Source: Intestinibacillus sp964580155 (GTDB lineage: Bacteria; Bacillota; Clostridia; Oscillospirales; Butyricicoccaceae). From it: a stretch of DNA of 64,000 nucleotides. Positions 25,859 through 34,712 of this stretch are shown here, in pieces. The position numbers and the translations under genes are program-made. The first letter of the stretch is position 1; each line of letters opens with the position of its first letter. The notes beneath the pieces were generated by a model that ran no database searches, was not told the origin of the DNA, and saw only the letters and a program-made list of their open reading frames with translations. The DNA is taken from positions 1 to 64,000 of the forward strand of contig CAZOJP010000004.1 in the NCBI GenBank assembly GCA_964580155.1, in the 5' to 3' direction.

Positions 25859-26446
25859 TTACACACCGCGGTTGATCTTCCTATACAATAATATTGTATC
25901 CCTTTTTGCTTGTTTTGGCAAGTTTTTTTGCTGTGTCAGCAAAATCCCTGCCATCAAAAGCGGCATTACACCATATCCGCTGTATGCGCAAACAATCCCG
26001 AGCAGGCCGAGCAGCACCGCGCAGCCGACCGAAAGTTGTTCCGTAGCGCGTCCGAACGGGCCGAGCAGGCAGCACAGCACCGTGCCGCCGTCAAGCGGCA
26101 AAATCGGAAGCAAATTAAAAGCGCCTAAGATGACGTTCGCGCCGGCAAAGGGATATGCCCCCAGGTGCGCCGCGATGAGCGCTGCCAGCATGTTGGCAAG
26201 CGGCCCTGCAAGCGCAATCGCAGCGCGCCGCGGGGCACTGTCGCGCAGACGATACCGCATGACCGCCCCCGCTGCGGTCAAACGCAGGTCGATCAGCTTG
26301 CCGCCCACGCAGCGCAGCGCCATGTAATGTCCGCACTCATGCAGGCCTGCCGCCGCCAGAAACAGCCACAGATTGTGCTGATCGTCCGCCAGAAACAGCA
26401 AGGATAGCAGCAGCACAAAAGAGTCGCACACCTGTATCCGCCCCAT
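25859..26446 (-). CDS. spoIVFB: SpoIVFB-like site-2 metalloprotease (M50)
   Basis: This 195-residue multi-pass protein has HECGH (HExxH) in the second membrane segment and NLLPILPLDGG, the third zinc ligand motif. This is the SpoIVFB fold, which in B. subtilis cleaves pro-sigma-K. It starts with ATG at 26446, overlapping the stop of the M23 gene in ATGA. The family is also found in non-sporulating relatives, so the sporulation role is likely but inferred from the SpoIVFA-like partner. A longer upstream frame lies inside the M23 gene and was rejected. Confidence 0.82.
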   Translation of the reverse strand: MGRIQVCDSFVLLLSLLFLADDQHNLWLFLAAAGLHECGHYMALRCVGGKLIDLRLTAAGAVMRYRLRDSAPRRAAIALAGPLANMLAALIAAHLGAYPFAGANVILGAFNLLPILPLDGGTVLCCLLGPFGRATEQLSVGCAVLLGLLGIVCAYSGYGVMPLLMAGILLTQQKNLPKQAKRDTILLYRKINRGV

Positions 26447-27306
26447 CAGTACTGCACATAGTGGTGCGGATTCAGTGCTTTTCCATCTCTCCAAACCTCG
26501 AAGTGCAGGTGATTGCCCGTTGAATTCCCTGTCGAGCCCACCTGCGCGATTTCCTCTCCCGCCTTGACGATACTGTCCTCTTTGGCGATCAATTTGCTGC
26601 AATGCGCATAAAGCGTGGAAAAACCATCCGCATGATCGACAATCAGGTAGTTTCCATAGCTGCCCGAGCCGGTTTGACGCACTTTTCCGTCCGCAAATGC
26701 CAAAATCGCCGTTCCCTTCGGTGCGGCAAGATCCAGACCGAAGTGATAGCTAACTTTTCCGCTGATCGGATGCGTGCGCGTGCCAAAATCCGAACTCAGC
26801 GTTGCGTCTACCGGTTTCACATGCGCAAAAGCCATCGCGTATGCCGTTAAGTCTGCCTGCTTCGGAAAAATAGTCTGCGCGCGATCTTCCAAATCCTCGC
26901 TGTATCCGCTTTCGCTGTAAACAGGCTGCGCCGCTTCCGCTGTGTCTTGCGCCTCCTGCGTATCAGCAAGGGTTTCCGCCGATTCCGGCTGCGTGATTTG
27001 CGCAGGGGTATCCGCTTCTGTCTGTTCTTTCTCCGCAGAAAAAACAGCGGCTAAAATCTCACTTTTCGCAAAGACCTTCGCCAGCCCATCATCCTCTACC
27101 GTGCGGCCGATGGTCGCAATCACCGCGTTGGTATCCGTACCGCCGTGCAGCAAATATGCCGCGCGCGCGCGCACTGTTTGCGCCGTCTCTCCGCCCGCAT
27201 ACTTGAGCGCAACCGATAAAGCAAAAATGCAGACACACGCAATCAGCTTGCGATCCCCCCGTGTGAGCACCTGCTTGGATGTTTTTTTCGCACGCATTTC
27301 CGCCAT
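26446..27306 (-). CDS. M23 peptidase-domain membrane protein, SpoIVFA/SpoIIQ-like
   Basis: This 286-residue protein has a basic N-terminal tail, one membrane segment (about 20-40), an acidic Glu/Thr/Ala-rich linker (about 90-140), and a C-terminal LytM domain. The zinc motifs HFGLD (HxxxD) and HLHFEV (HxH) are both intact, unlike in many SpoIIQ/SpoIVFA proteins. Pairing with an M50 protease mirrors the spoIVFA-spoIVFB operon. Whether it regulates the protease or cleaves peptidoglycan cannot be read from sequence. Confidence 0.8.
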   Translation of the reverse strand: MAEMRAKKTSKQVLTRGDRKLIACVCIFALSVALKYAGGETAQTVRARAAYLLHGGTDTNAVIATIGRTVEDDGLAKVFAKSEILAAVFSAEKEQTEADTPAQITQPESAETLADTQEAQDTAEAAQPVYSESGYSEDLEDRAQTIFPKQADLTAYAMAFAHVKPVDATLSSDFGTRTHPISGKVSYHFGLDLAAPKGTAILAFADGKVRQTGSGSYGNYLIVDHADGFSTLYAHCSKLIAKEDSIVKAGEEIAQVGSTGNSTGNHLHFEVWRDGKALNPHHYVQY

Positions 27307-27342
27307 TTTTCATCCCTCCCCCATAATTTATGCGCGCAGGAG

Positions 27343-27385
27343 GGAAAAAAGAAGCATCCCCTTCGGTTTTTCTTCCGAAGGGGAT
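27343..27385 (-). terminator. Terminator after pyrE
   Basis: ATCCCCTTCGG pairs perfectly with its complement around an 8-nt loop (27356-27385), followed on the minus strand by a T-rich tract to 27343. Confidence 0.85.
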
Positions 27386-27391
27386 CACGCT

Positions 27392-28054
27392 TTACAGCAC
27401 GCAATACTGCTGCATATATACTTCCATCAGCGGCAAAATATCCTCATAACCGCCCTGTGCCTTGAGGTACTCATGAATATCCTGCACCGACACCAGTGAG
27501 TGGACGCGGATGCCAAATTCCTCTCCGACCTCCATGACCGCGGTCTTGCCCGGCGTCGTGCCGACCTCGCAGCGGTTGACCGAGATGAACATATCGGTGA
27601 CGCGCACCTGCGCACTGCTCTGCAGTACCGGCATCGTCTCCCGGATTGCCGTGCCCGCCGTAATCACATCCTCGATGATAATAATGCGGTCGCCATTTTG
27701 CGGCTTATAGCCTACAATGCTGCCGCCCTCACCGTGATCCTTCGCTTCCTTGCGGTTGAAGAAAAACGGCTTGTCAATGTTGTGCAGGCGTGCGAGCGCA
27801 CCTGCGGTCGAGGTCGCAAGCGGGATGCCCTTATAGGCAGGCCCGAACATCGCATCAAAATCGTCGCCGAGCGTTTGCTCAATCAGCGCAGCGTAAAACT
27901 CACCCAGTCGGGAGTTTTGCAGCCCGGTACGGTAGTTGCCGGTGTTGATAAAATACGGCGTTTTGCGTCCGGATTTGGTTGTGAAATCACCGAAGCGCAG
28001 CACATCTGCCGCCATCATAAATTCGATAAAATTCTTCTTTTCCGCAGTCAGCAT
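27392..28054 (-). CDS. pyrE: Orotate phosphoribosyltransferase
   Basis: This 220-residue enzyme makes OMP from orotate and PRPP. The PRPP-binding loop IIIEDVITAGTAIRET and the KEAKDHGEGG flexible loop are present, and the N terminus (DVLRFGDFTTKSGRKTPYFINTG) is typical of the clostridial form. It is monocistronic, with its own promoter and terminator; no other pyr gene is near. Confidence 0.96.
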   Translation of the reverse strand: MLTAEKKNFIEFMMAADVLRFGDFTTKSGRKTPYFINTGNYRTGLQNSRLGEFYAALIEQTLGDDFDAMFGPAYKGIPLATSTAGALARLHNIDKPFFFNRKEAKDHGEGGSIVGYKPQNGDRIIIIEDVITAGTAIRETMPVLQSSAQVRVTDMFISVNRCEVGTTPGKTAVMEVGEEFGIRVHSLVSVQDIHEYLKAQGGYEDILPLMEVYMQQYCVL

Positions 28055-28086
28055 GATTATAATCCCCTTTTTTATTCTGTATGACC

Positions 28087-28115
28087 ATTATAGCAGACCT
28101 TCGCACGCCTCACAA
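28087..28115 (-). promoter_or_regulatory. Promoter of pyrE
   Basis: TTGTGA (28110-28115) and TATAAT (28087-28092) are 17 bp apart on the minus strand, seven bases downstream of the ilvD terminator. Confidence 0.7.
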
Positions 28116-28121
28116 GCGCGG

Positions 28122-28155
28122 AAAACCCGAAACGCCGCAAGGCGCTTCGGGTTTT
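28122..28155 (-). terminator. Terminator of the ilv operon
   Basis: A 15-bp stem with one mismatch (AAAACCCGAA and CGCC arms) and a GCAA/TTGC tetraloop lies just after the ilvD stop. Confidence 0.8.
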
Positions 28156-28161
28156 TCTGCA

Positions 28162-29826
28162 TTATTCCAATACCGCGCCCTTGTCCGCCGAGGAAACCAA
28201 GCGGGCATAGCGGGACAGCCAGCCGGTTTTGATCTTCGGTTCACGGGGCACAAAGCGTGCGCGACGTGCCGACAGCTCTTCGTCGGAAACAAGCACCTTC
28301 ACGCTGCTGTTTGGAATGTCAATCGCGATGGTATCCCCCTCTTCGACGAGGGCGATGTTGCCGCCTGCGGCCGCCTCGGGCGAGACGTGACCGATGGAAG
28401 CGCCGCGCGACGCGCCGGAGAACCGACCATCCGTAATCAGCGCGCAATCCTTGTCGAGCTCCATGCCCGCAAGTGCAGATGTCGGGTTGAGCATCTCGCG
28501 CATACCGGGTCCGCCCTTCGGGCCCTCGTACCGGATTACGACGACGTCGCCCTTTTGGATTTGACCGCCGTAAATCGCCGTGATTGCATCGTCCTCGCTT
28601 TCAAACACGCGCGCCGGTCCCTCGTGCACCATCATTTCGGGCGCAACCGCGGAGCGCTTGACGACGCATCCATTTTGAGCCAGATTGCCCCACAGCACAG
28701 CGATGCCGCCGGTCTCGGAATACGGGTTTTCGAGGGGACGAATGATCTGCTCGTTGCGATTCTTGACGCCTTCGAGGTTTTCACCCACGGTTTTTCCGGT
28801 TACGGTCGGCAGCGTCAGATCGAGGAAGTCGCGCTTCGTCAACTCCTTCATGATCGCGGGCACTCCGCCTGCCATGTACAATTCTTCAATATGGTGTGGG
28901 CCTGCCGGTGCAAGATGACAGATATTCGGCACTTTTCCGGACAGTTCATTGAGCATGCTCAGGTCGAGCTCGACGCCTGCCTCGTGCGCAAGCGCGAGCA
29001 GATGCAGCACCGAGTTTGTCGAACAGCCGATCGCCATTTCGCAGGTCAGCGCGTTGCGAAATGCCGCCGCCGTCAGAATATCGCGGGGCTTGATATCCTT
29101 TTGAACGAGCTCCAAAATCTTCATACCCGCATGCTTGGCGAGCTGAATGCGCGCTGCGTGCACCGCAGGGATTGTGCCGTTGCCGGGAAGCGCAAAGCCG
29201 ATGGCCTCCGCAAGACAGTTCATGGAATTTGCGGTGTACATGCCGGAGCAGGAGCCGCATCCCGGGCAGGAGCCCAGCTCGCATTCAAGCAGCTTTGCGT
29301 CGTCGATCAGACCGGCCTTGTAGGCGCCGACCGTTTCAAACGTCTTGGAAAGTGAAATTTCCTCGCCGTCATAGTGGCCTGCCAGCATCGGTCCGCCGGA
29401 AATAACGATCGACGGAATGTTCAGACGCGCCGCAGCCATCATCATGCCCGGCACGATTTTGTCGCAGTTCGGAATCAGCACCAGACCATCGAACTGATGC
29501 GCCTGTGCCAGCGTTTCCACGCTGTCGGCAATGAGCTCACGCGACGGCAGCGAGTATTTCATGCCGATATGCCCCATTGCGATGCCATCGCAAACGCCGA
29601 TTGCAGGCACCATGACCGGTGTGCCGCCCGCCATACGCACGCCTGCCTTTGCCGCGTCCGTGATTTTATCCAGGTTGATATGCCCCGGAATGATTTCCGA
29701 ATATGCCGAAACAACGCCGATAATTGGCCGGCCAAGCTCCTCATCGGTCAGGCCGCATGCGCGCAGCAGTGACCGATTGGGCATACGCTCCGCTCCGGCG
29801 GTGATGTTATCACTTCTTTTAGACAT
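28162..29826 (-). CDS. ilvD: Dihydroxy-acid dehydratase
   Basis: This 554-residue Fe-S enzyme dehydrates dihydroxy-isovalerate and -methylvalerate in valine/isoleucine synthesis. Cluster motifs are NCDKIVPGMMMA, GSCPGCGSCSGMYTANSM and CSTNSVLH. The start at 29826 follows AAAGGAGGAATCCCT. It is the last gene of the T-box-controlled ilvB-ilvN-ilvC-ilvD operon. Confidence 0.98.
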   Translation of the reverse strand: MSKRSDNITAGAERMPNRSLLRACGLTDEELGRPIIGVVSAYSEIIPGHINLDKITDAAKAGVRMAGGTPVMVPAIGVCDGIAMGHIGMKYSLPSRELIADSVETLAQAHQFDGLVLIPNCDKIVPGMMMAAARLNIPSIVISGGPMLAGHYDGEEISLSKTFETVGAYKAGLIDDAKLLECELGSCPGCGSCSGMYTANSMNCLAEAIGFALPGNGTIPAVHAARIQLAKHAGMKILELVQKDIKPRDILTAAAFRNALTCEMAIGCSTNSVLHLLALAHEAGVELDLSMLNELSGKVPNICHLAPAGPHHIEELYMAGGVPAIMKELTKRDFLDLTLPTVTGKTVGENLEGVKNRNEQIIRPLENPYSETGGIAVLWGNLAQNGCVVKRSAVAPEMMVHEGPARVFESEDDAITAIYGGQIQKGDVVVIRYEGPKGGPGMREMLNPTSALAGMELDKDCALITDGRFSGASRGASIGHVSPEAAAGGNIALVEEGDTIAIDIPNSSVKVLVSDEELSARRARFVPREPKIKTGWLSRYARLVSSADKGAVLE

Positions 29827-29851
29827 AGGGATTCCTCCTTTTTGAATCCAA

Positions 29852-29885
29852 AATGGGCGAACGGCGCTCAAACCGTCCGCCCATT
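29852..29885 (-). other. Intercistronic hairpin between ilvC and ilvD
   Basis: AATGGGCG-type arms (29852-29864 with 29873-29885) give a strong stem with one internal imperfection. It is followed by ATTTTGG, not a full T-run, so partial termination or mRNA-end stabilisation is more likely than a stop. Confidence 0.55.
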
Positions 29886-29909
29886 CGGAATATGATGCGT
29901 GGGAAAATC

Positions 29910-30905
29910 TTACTTCTTAAGCCAGCTCATCATGCCGCGCAGGCTCTTGCCGGTCTTCTCCAGCTCAATTTCGGATTCGAGCTGACGGGTCGCGAGGAAC
30001 TTCGCACGGCCGCCCGCGCGATTCTCCTGAATCCACTCAGAGGCAAAGGTGCCGTCCTGAATCTCGCGCAGGATCTTTTTCATTTCCTTGCGGGTTTCCT
30101 CGGTGATGATGCGCTTGCCCGTGCGATAGTCGCCGTACTCCGCGGTATCGGAGATGGAATAACGCATCTTTGCAAAGCCGCCCTCGTTAATCAGGTCAAC
30201 GATGAGCTTCATCTCGTGGATGCACTCAAAATATGCGTTTTCCGGTGCATAGCCTGCCTCGACCAGCGTCTCAAAGCCCGCCTTCATAAGCTCACAAACG
30301 CCGCCGCACAGCACTGCCTGCTCGCCGAACAGGTCGGTCTCGGTCTCGGTGCGGAAGGTGGACTCGAGGATGCCCGCACGGCCGCCGCCGATGCCGGACG
30401 CATATGCGAGTGCGATTTCCATTGCCTTGCCCGAAGCATCCTGATGAATGCAAACCAGTGCCGGAACGCCCTGGCCTTCCATATACTGCGTGCGAACCGT
30501 GTGACCCGGTCCCTTGGGCGCAATCATGATAACGTCAACATTTGCCGGCGGAACGATTTGCTTAAAGTGGATGTTGAAGCCGTGCGCAAACGCCAGAACA
30601 TTACCTGCCTCAAGGTTGGGCTCAATGACATCCTTGTAGATGTCCGCCTGCTTCTCGTCCGGTGTCAGCATCATGATGATATCGCCAGCCTTGGCAGCCT
30701 CGGCCGGGGACATGACGGTCAGGCCGTAGTCCTTTGCCTTCTTCTCATGCTGGGAGCCCGGGCGCAGGCCGACAACGACCTTGACACCGGAATCGTGCAG
30801 GTTCATCGCATGTGCGTGGCCCTGCGAACCAAAGCCGATAATCGCAACGGTCTTGCCGTCGAGGATGCCGAGATTACAATCCGAATCGTAGAACATTTTA
30901 ACCAT
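29910..30905 (-). CDS. ilvC: Ketol-acid reductoisomerase
   Basis: This 331-residue class I enzyme isomerises and reduces acetolactate. It has the Rossmann motif IIGFGSQGHAHAMNLHDSG, the phosphate-binding GLRPGSQHEKKA (consistent with NADPH), APKGPGHTVR and the C-terminal Mg2+ ligands (ECIHEMKLIVDLINEGG). The ATG at 30905 sits eight bases after GGAGG, so the two upstream in-frame ATGs were rejected. Confidence 0.98.
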   Translation of the reverse strand: MVKMFYDSDCNLGILDGKTVAIIGFGSQGHAHAMNLHDSGVKVVVGLRPGSQHEKKAKDYGLTVMSPAEAAKAGDIIMMLTPDEKQADIYKDVIEPNLEAGNVLAFAHGFNIHFKQIVPPANVDVIMIAPKGPGHTVRTQYMEGQGVPALVCIHQDASGKAMEIALAYASGIGGGRAGILESTFRTETETDLFGEQAVLCGGVCELMKAGFETLVEAGYAPENAYFECIHEMKLIVDLINEGGFAKMRYSISDTAEYGDYRTGKRIITEETRKEMKKILREIQDGTFASEWIQENRAGGRAKFLATRQLESEIELEKTGKSLRGMMSWLKK

Positions 30906-30978
30906 TTTCATTTCCTCCATCGCTGTATGTAAATTATAAATTGGAAAACTTCGTTGTGGGACAATCCGAAACCGTCCT

Positions 30979-31458
30979 TTAGTAGTTCATTGCGGTGACA
31001 CCGGAGCGGCAGGTTTCGATAATATGAAAGTTTGCAATCACAGAGAGAAAGGCATCAATGCGGCTGGGCACCTCGGTAAGCTCCAGAAGCAGCACATCCT
31101 CCTTCGCCTGTATGACCCGGGCGCCGTATACCTCCGCAACCTCGCGTGCGCTTTCGCGGGTATCCGCATCCGGCTCGCAGACTTTGACGAAGACGAGCTC
31201 ACGGCAGTGCGCATTGTCTTCGTGCAGATGGGCAATGCTGATGACCTCTTCAAGCTTGGAAACCTGCTTGATAATCTGCTCCAAAATCGTGTCGTCTCCG
31301 GTCACGACGATTGTGATGCGGGAGATGCGCGGGTTCGTCGTCGCCGAAACCGTTAATGAATCAATGTTATAGCTGCGGCGACCAAACAGACTAGCTACGC
31401 GCGCCAGAACGCCGGCATTGTTCTGCACCATGATAGACAAGATATATTTATTATCCAT
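30979..31458 (-). CDS. ilvN: Acetolactate synthase, regulatory small subunit
   Basis: This 159-residue protein has an N-terminal ACT domain (LSIMVQNNAGVLARVASLFGRRSYNIDSLTV region) that binds the feedback inhibitor valine, and the usual C-terminal domain ending in ETCRSGVTAMNY. It is 14 bp downstream of ilvB. Confidence 0.97.
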   Translation of the reverse strand: MDNKYILSIMVQNNAGVLARVASLFGRRSYNIDSLTVSATTNPRISRITIVVTGDDTILEQIIKQVSKLEEVISIAHLHEDNAHCRELVFVKVCEPDADTRESAREVAEVYGARVIQAKEDVLLLELTEVPSRIDAFLSVIANFHIIETCRSGVTAMNY

Positions 31459-31472
31459 TTGCAGCGTCCTCC

Positions 31473-33137
31473 TCAGTCCATGATGATGTTTTCGATCGAG
31501 CCACCCGCCGGAATCATGGGCAGCACGCGCTCATCGCGGTCCACCTCGCAGTCGATAACCACGGGCCCGCCGACTGTCAGCGCGTGGCGCATGGCCTCTT
31601 CAAATTCCGCGGGGGTGGTGCATCGCAGCCCTGTCGCACCGAACGCTTCCGCCAGCTTGACATAATCGGTCTTGCGCTCGAGGGTGGTCGAGGAATACCG
31701 CTGGCTGTAAAAGATTGTCTGCCACTGCCGCACCATTCCGAGCACCTGATTGTTCATAATAACCGTAATAATGGGCAGATTATAGGTCACCGAGGTGCAC
31801 AGCTCGTTGAGATTCATGTGGAAGCTACCATCGCCCGTCACATGAACGACGCGCTGATTCGGACTTGCAATCTGAGCGCCAATCGCCGCGCCGTAGCCAA
31901 AGCCCATGGTGCCCAATCCGCCGGAAGAGACAAACAGATGCGGAGAGTTACGCTTACAGTACTGCGCAGCCCACATTTGGTGCTGCCCGACATCGGTCGC
32001 GATGATTGTATTTTCATCCGTTGCCTTGACTATAATATCCATGATGCGATGCGGCTTGAGCACGGTTTCGCTGTCCTTCGGACGATAATCCAGACGGGAG
32101 CGCCACACTTCAATCTGCCGCATCCACTGCGGATGCTCGGTCTGCTTGATATAGGGCAGGATCTCCTGCAAAAAGGTCTTTGCGTCGGACACAACCGGAT
32201 AATCGGTCGCGATATTTTTATTGATTTCCGCCGCATCAATGTCTATATGAATGATCTTCGCTCGGGTTGCGAAACGGTTTGGATTTGTTGCAACACGGTC
32301 GGAAAAACGCGCTCCAATGGTGATTAACACGTCCGCTTCGTCCACCGCGCGATCGGCAGAAACCAGGCCGTGCATGCCGATCAGACCGAGGTTGAGCGGC
32401 TCGTCCGAGCGCAGCGTGCCAAGTGCCATCATCGTGCTCGAAGCGGGAATCTGCGCCTTTTTCATAAATGCGAGCAGTGCTTCCGAAGCACCCGAAGCCT
32501 GCACACCGCCGCCGAAATAAATGACAGGGCGATCGGCATGGTTGATAATCGCCGCAACTTCCTCGAGGGTTTGTGCGGCAAGGTCGTATTCCTGCTCCGT
32601 ACTCATCACCGGCTTGGGTGTATATTCATACAATGCAGAGGTCACATCCTTGGGGATGTCGACCAGAACCGGACCCGGGCGGCCTGTGTTTGCGATGCGG
32701 AAAGCATCGCGCAGTATGTCCGCCAGCTCTTCCACGCGGCGCACCACAAAGTTGTGCTTGGTGATGGGCATTGTGATGCCGGCGATGTAAACCTCCTGAA
32801 AGGAGTCCTTCCCGATCAGGGCAGTGCCGACGTTGCCCGTGATTGCGACCATTGGGATAGAGTCCATGTACGCGGTCGCAATGCCTGTGACAAGGTTGGT
32901 TGCGCCCGGGCCGCTTGTTGCAAGGCAGACACCGGTTTTTCCGGTTGCGCGGGCATACCCGTCTGCCGCGTGTGCGGCTCCCTGCTCGTGTGCCGTAATA
33001 ATATGACGGATACGGTCGCTGTTCTTATACAGCGCATCGTAAATATTCAGAACCGAACCGCCGGGATAACCAAAAATGGTATCAACACCCTGCTCCACCA
33101 ACACATCGATCAAAATTTCCGAACCATTTCGCTGCAT
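31473..33137 (-). CDS. ilvB: Acetolactate synthase, catalytic large subunit
   Basis: This 554-residue thiamine-diphosphate enzyme has the N-terminal EQGVDTIFGYPGGSVL and the catalytic Glu in TAHEQGAAHAADGYAR, FAD-domain sequences, and the ThDP/Mg2+ motif GDGSFHMNLNEL with NN nearby. It makes acetolactate and acetohydroxybutyrate. It is the first gene after a T-box leader. Confidence 0.98.
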   Translation of the reverse strand: MQRNGSEILIDVLVEQGVDTIFGYPGGSVLNIYDALYKNSDRIRHIITAHEQGAAHAADGYARATGKTGVCLATSGPGATNLVTGIATAYMDSIPMVAITGNVGTALIGKDSFQEVYIAGITMPITKHNFVVRRVEELADILRDAFRIANTGRPGPVLVDIPKDVTSALYEYTPKPVMSTEQEYDLAAQTLEEVAAIINHADRPVIYFGGGVQASGASEALLAFMKKAQIPASSTMMALGTLRSDEPLNLGLIGMHGLVSADRAVDEADVLITIGARFSDRVATNPNRFATRAKIIHIDIDAAEINKNIATDYPVVSDAKTFLQEILPYIKQTEHPQWMRQIEVWRSRLDYRPKDSETVLKPHRIMDIIVKATDENTIIATDVGQHQMWAAQYCKRNSPHLFVSSGGLGTMGFGYGAAIGAQIASPNQRVVHVTGDGSFHMNLNELCTSVTYNLPIITVIMNNQVLGMVRQWQTIFYSQRYSSTTLERKTDYVKLAEAFGATGLRCTTPAEFEEAMRHALTVGGPVVIDCEVDRDERVLPMIPAGGSIENIIMD

Positions 33138-33172
33138 TTCATCACCCTTTTCATACTTTTAGCACAAATAAT

Positions 33173-33460
33173 AAAAAAGCCCTCGTCTCCTATAGATAAG
33201 AGACAAAGACTTTTACGTTCTCTGCGGTACCACTCTTAATTGCCGCCAAAGGCGACCGCTCAGCCGTATCCAATTTCTTGAATACGAGACCACATAACGG
33301 GGGTCAGCCGTTCCAGCCTACGCAGGCATTGCAGCCCTTCAGCCAACTGCTCTCGGGGAGACTTTCGCGCTTTCCGTCCTCTACCGTCTTGCACCAGCCG
33401 ACGGCTCTCTGTGTAGGTTCCGGACGCTACTTTTCCCGGTCACTGCATTTGTTGATGTTG
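33173..33460 (-). promoter_or_regulatory. T-box leader of the ilvBNCD operon
   Basis: The minus strand contains the T-box sequence AAGAGUGGUACCGCAGA (33221-33237) and a terminator whose arms are 33179-33189 and 33200-33210 with a U-run at 33173-33178. Upstream, an AGUA loop, the stem I GCGUCC/GGACG pairing and an AG-bulge region are visible. The specifier loop reads GAAAGUCUCC near 33354-33366: GUC (Val, 33360-33362) or CUC (Leu, 33358-33360). This RNA fills most of the 460-bp gap between ilvB and the next gene. Confidence 0.93.
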
Positions 33461-33466
33461 GTTTAT

Positions 33467-33495
33467 ATTATAGTTACCCCACCCCCAAAAGTCAA
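33467..33495 (-). promoter_or_regulatory. Promoter of the ilv operon
   Basis: TTGACT (33490-33495) and a perfect TATAAT (33467-33472) are 17 bp apart on the minus strand, just before the T-box. Confidence 0.85.
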
Positions 33496-33548
33496 CCTCT
33501 TTTTACGATTTTTTGCTTTAGCACAGCAAAATTATCCCGCGTATGCTT

Positions 33549-33578
33549 TTGCACCCAATCGGGCAAACTACTTATAAC
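33549..33578 (+). promoter_or_regulatory. Promoter of the DUF421-DUF4363 pair
   Basis: TTGCAC (33549-33554) and TATAAC (33573-33578) are 18 bp apart, 22 bp before the ATG. Confidence 0.5.
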
Positions 33579-33599
33579 AACGTTTAAAGGGGCTTTTGT

Positions 33600-34280
33600 A
33601 TGTCAATTTCTTTTATTCGTACGCTTATACTCTATTTTTGTGTTATTTTCGCACTGCGGCTGATGGGCAAGCGGCAGATTGGGGAGCTGGAACCCAGCGA
33701 GCTTGTTATTACAATTCTGGTCAGCGAGCTCGCGGCTGTGCCCATGCAGGACCTGGGAACGCCGCTGCTTGCGGGTATCATCCCGATTATCACCCTCATT
33801 GCGCTCGAAATTCTGGTGTCCTTTGTTTGTCTCAAAAGTATTACGCTGCGCCGCCTGCTCAATGGGCATCCGGCAGTCATCATCCGCAGCGGCAAGCTCG
33901 ACCGCAAAAAAATGCAGCAGATGCGGGTCACAGTAGATGAAGTTCTCGAAACTCTGCGGCAAAGCAATGTCGAATCCATCAGCAACATCAAATATGGTAT
34001 TATCGAATCCAGCGGCAAGCTCAGCTACGTCCTGCAAACACCGCATCGTCCCCTCACCGCAGATCTCATGCAGGTGAGTCCGCAGGACAGCGGCGTGCCT
34101 CTGATTATCATAAACGACGGCAAGCTAATCGGCCGCAATATGGCGCTGCTCAATAAAACGCAGGAGGATGTGCTGCATCAGGTGAAAAATGCGGGCTTGC
34201 ATGAAATCCGAGAGGTTTTTTTGATGACGCTCGACGACTGCGGAAACGTCTTTATTCAGGCAAAGGAGGCGCACAAATGA
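33600..34280 (+). CDS. DUF421 (YetF-type) membrane protein
   Basis: This 226-residue protein has an N-terminal hydrophobic region with three segments and the family signature LRLMGKRQIGELEPSELVITILVSELAA. A soluble C-terminal domain of about 140 residues follows (GKLDRKKMQQMRVTVDEVLETLRQ, and a second repeat with GKLIGRNMALLNKT). The family is widespread in spore formers; its function is not well defined. It overlaps the DUF4363 gene by 4 bp, a frequent pairing in Clostridia. Start follows AAAGGGG. Confidence 0.9.
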   Translation: MSISFIRTLILYFCVIFALRLMGKRQIGELEPSELVITILVSELAAVPMQDLGTPLLAGIIPIITLIALEILVSFVCLKSITLRRLLNGHPAVIIRSGKLDRKKMQQMRVTVDEVLETLRQSNVESISNIKYGIIESSGKLSYVLQTPHRPLTADLMQVSPQDSGVPLIIINDGKLIGRNMALLNKTQEDVLHQVKNAGLHEIREVFLMTLDDCGNVFIQAKEAHK

Positions 34281-34657
34281 AACGGATGATCGTTGCGGTG
34301 AGCATGCTGCTTCTCCTGATTATCGGATGCTTTTACGGTTATCAAAAGCTGGACCTGCTTTCGCAGGAAATCGGCAACCACATTGCGGAAGCGGACGCGC
34401 GGCTCGGAATCAGTGAGCATGACACCGCTTACGCTGATTTGCTCGAAGCCTACCAGCTATGGCGCAGCAAACAGGCACTTCTCGGCTCATTGGTGCGCCA
34501 CAATGAGCTGGAGGACATCGAAAAACTTTTTCTGCGCGCAATGCAGAGCATGCACGACGGAGAATGGTCCGCATACCGTCTGTACGCGCGAGAGCTGCAG
34601 GGCACGATTGCCCACCTGCCCGAGATGGAAAGACCCTCGATTCAGAATATTTTTTAG
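34277..34657 (+). CDS. DUF4363 family membrane-anchored protein
   Basis: This 126-residue protein has one N-terminal membrane segment (IVAVSMLLLLIIGCFYGYQ) and a helical extracytoplasmic part with heptad-like Leu/Glu spacing. It matches the DUF4363 partner usually encoded after DUF421 proteins. A lipobox is not convincing although IIGC occurs in the membrane segment. Function unknown. Confidence 0.78.
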   Translation: MKRMIVAVSMLLLLIIGCFYGYQKLDLLSQEIGNHIAEADARLGISEHDTAYADLLEAYQLWRSKQALLGSLVRHNELEDIEKLFLRAMQSMHDGEWSAYRLYARELQGTIAHLPEMERPSIQNIF

Positions 34658-34670
34658 CACCGAACACGCA

Positions 34671-34712
34671 AAAACAGGCTGCTCTTCGCATAAAAGAGCA
34701 GCCTGTTTTTTT
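34671..34712 (+). terminator. Bidirectional terminator between DUF4363 and atpC
   Basis: A 16-bp stem (AAAACAGGCTGCTCTT arm) around a 7-nt loop, flanked by T-runs on both strands, serves two convergent units. Confidence 0.92.
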
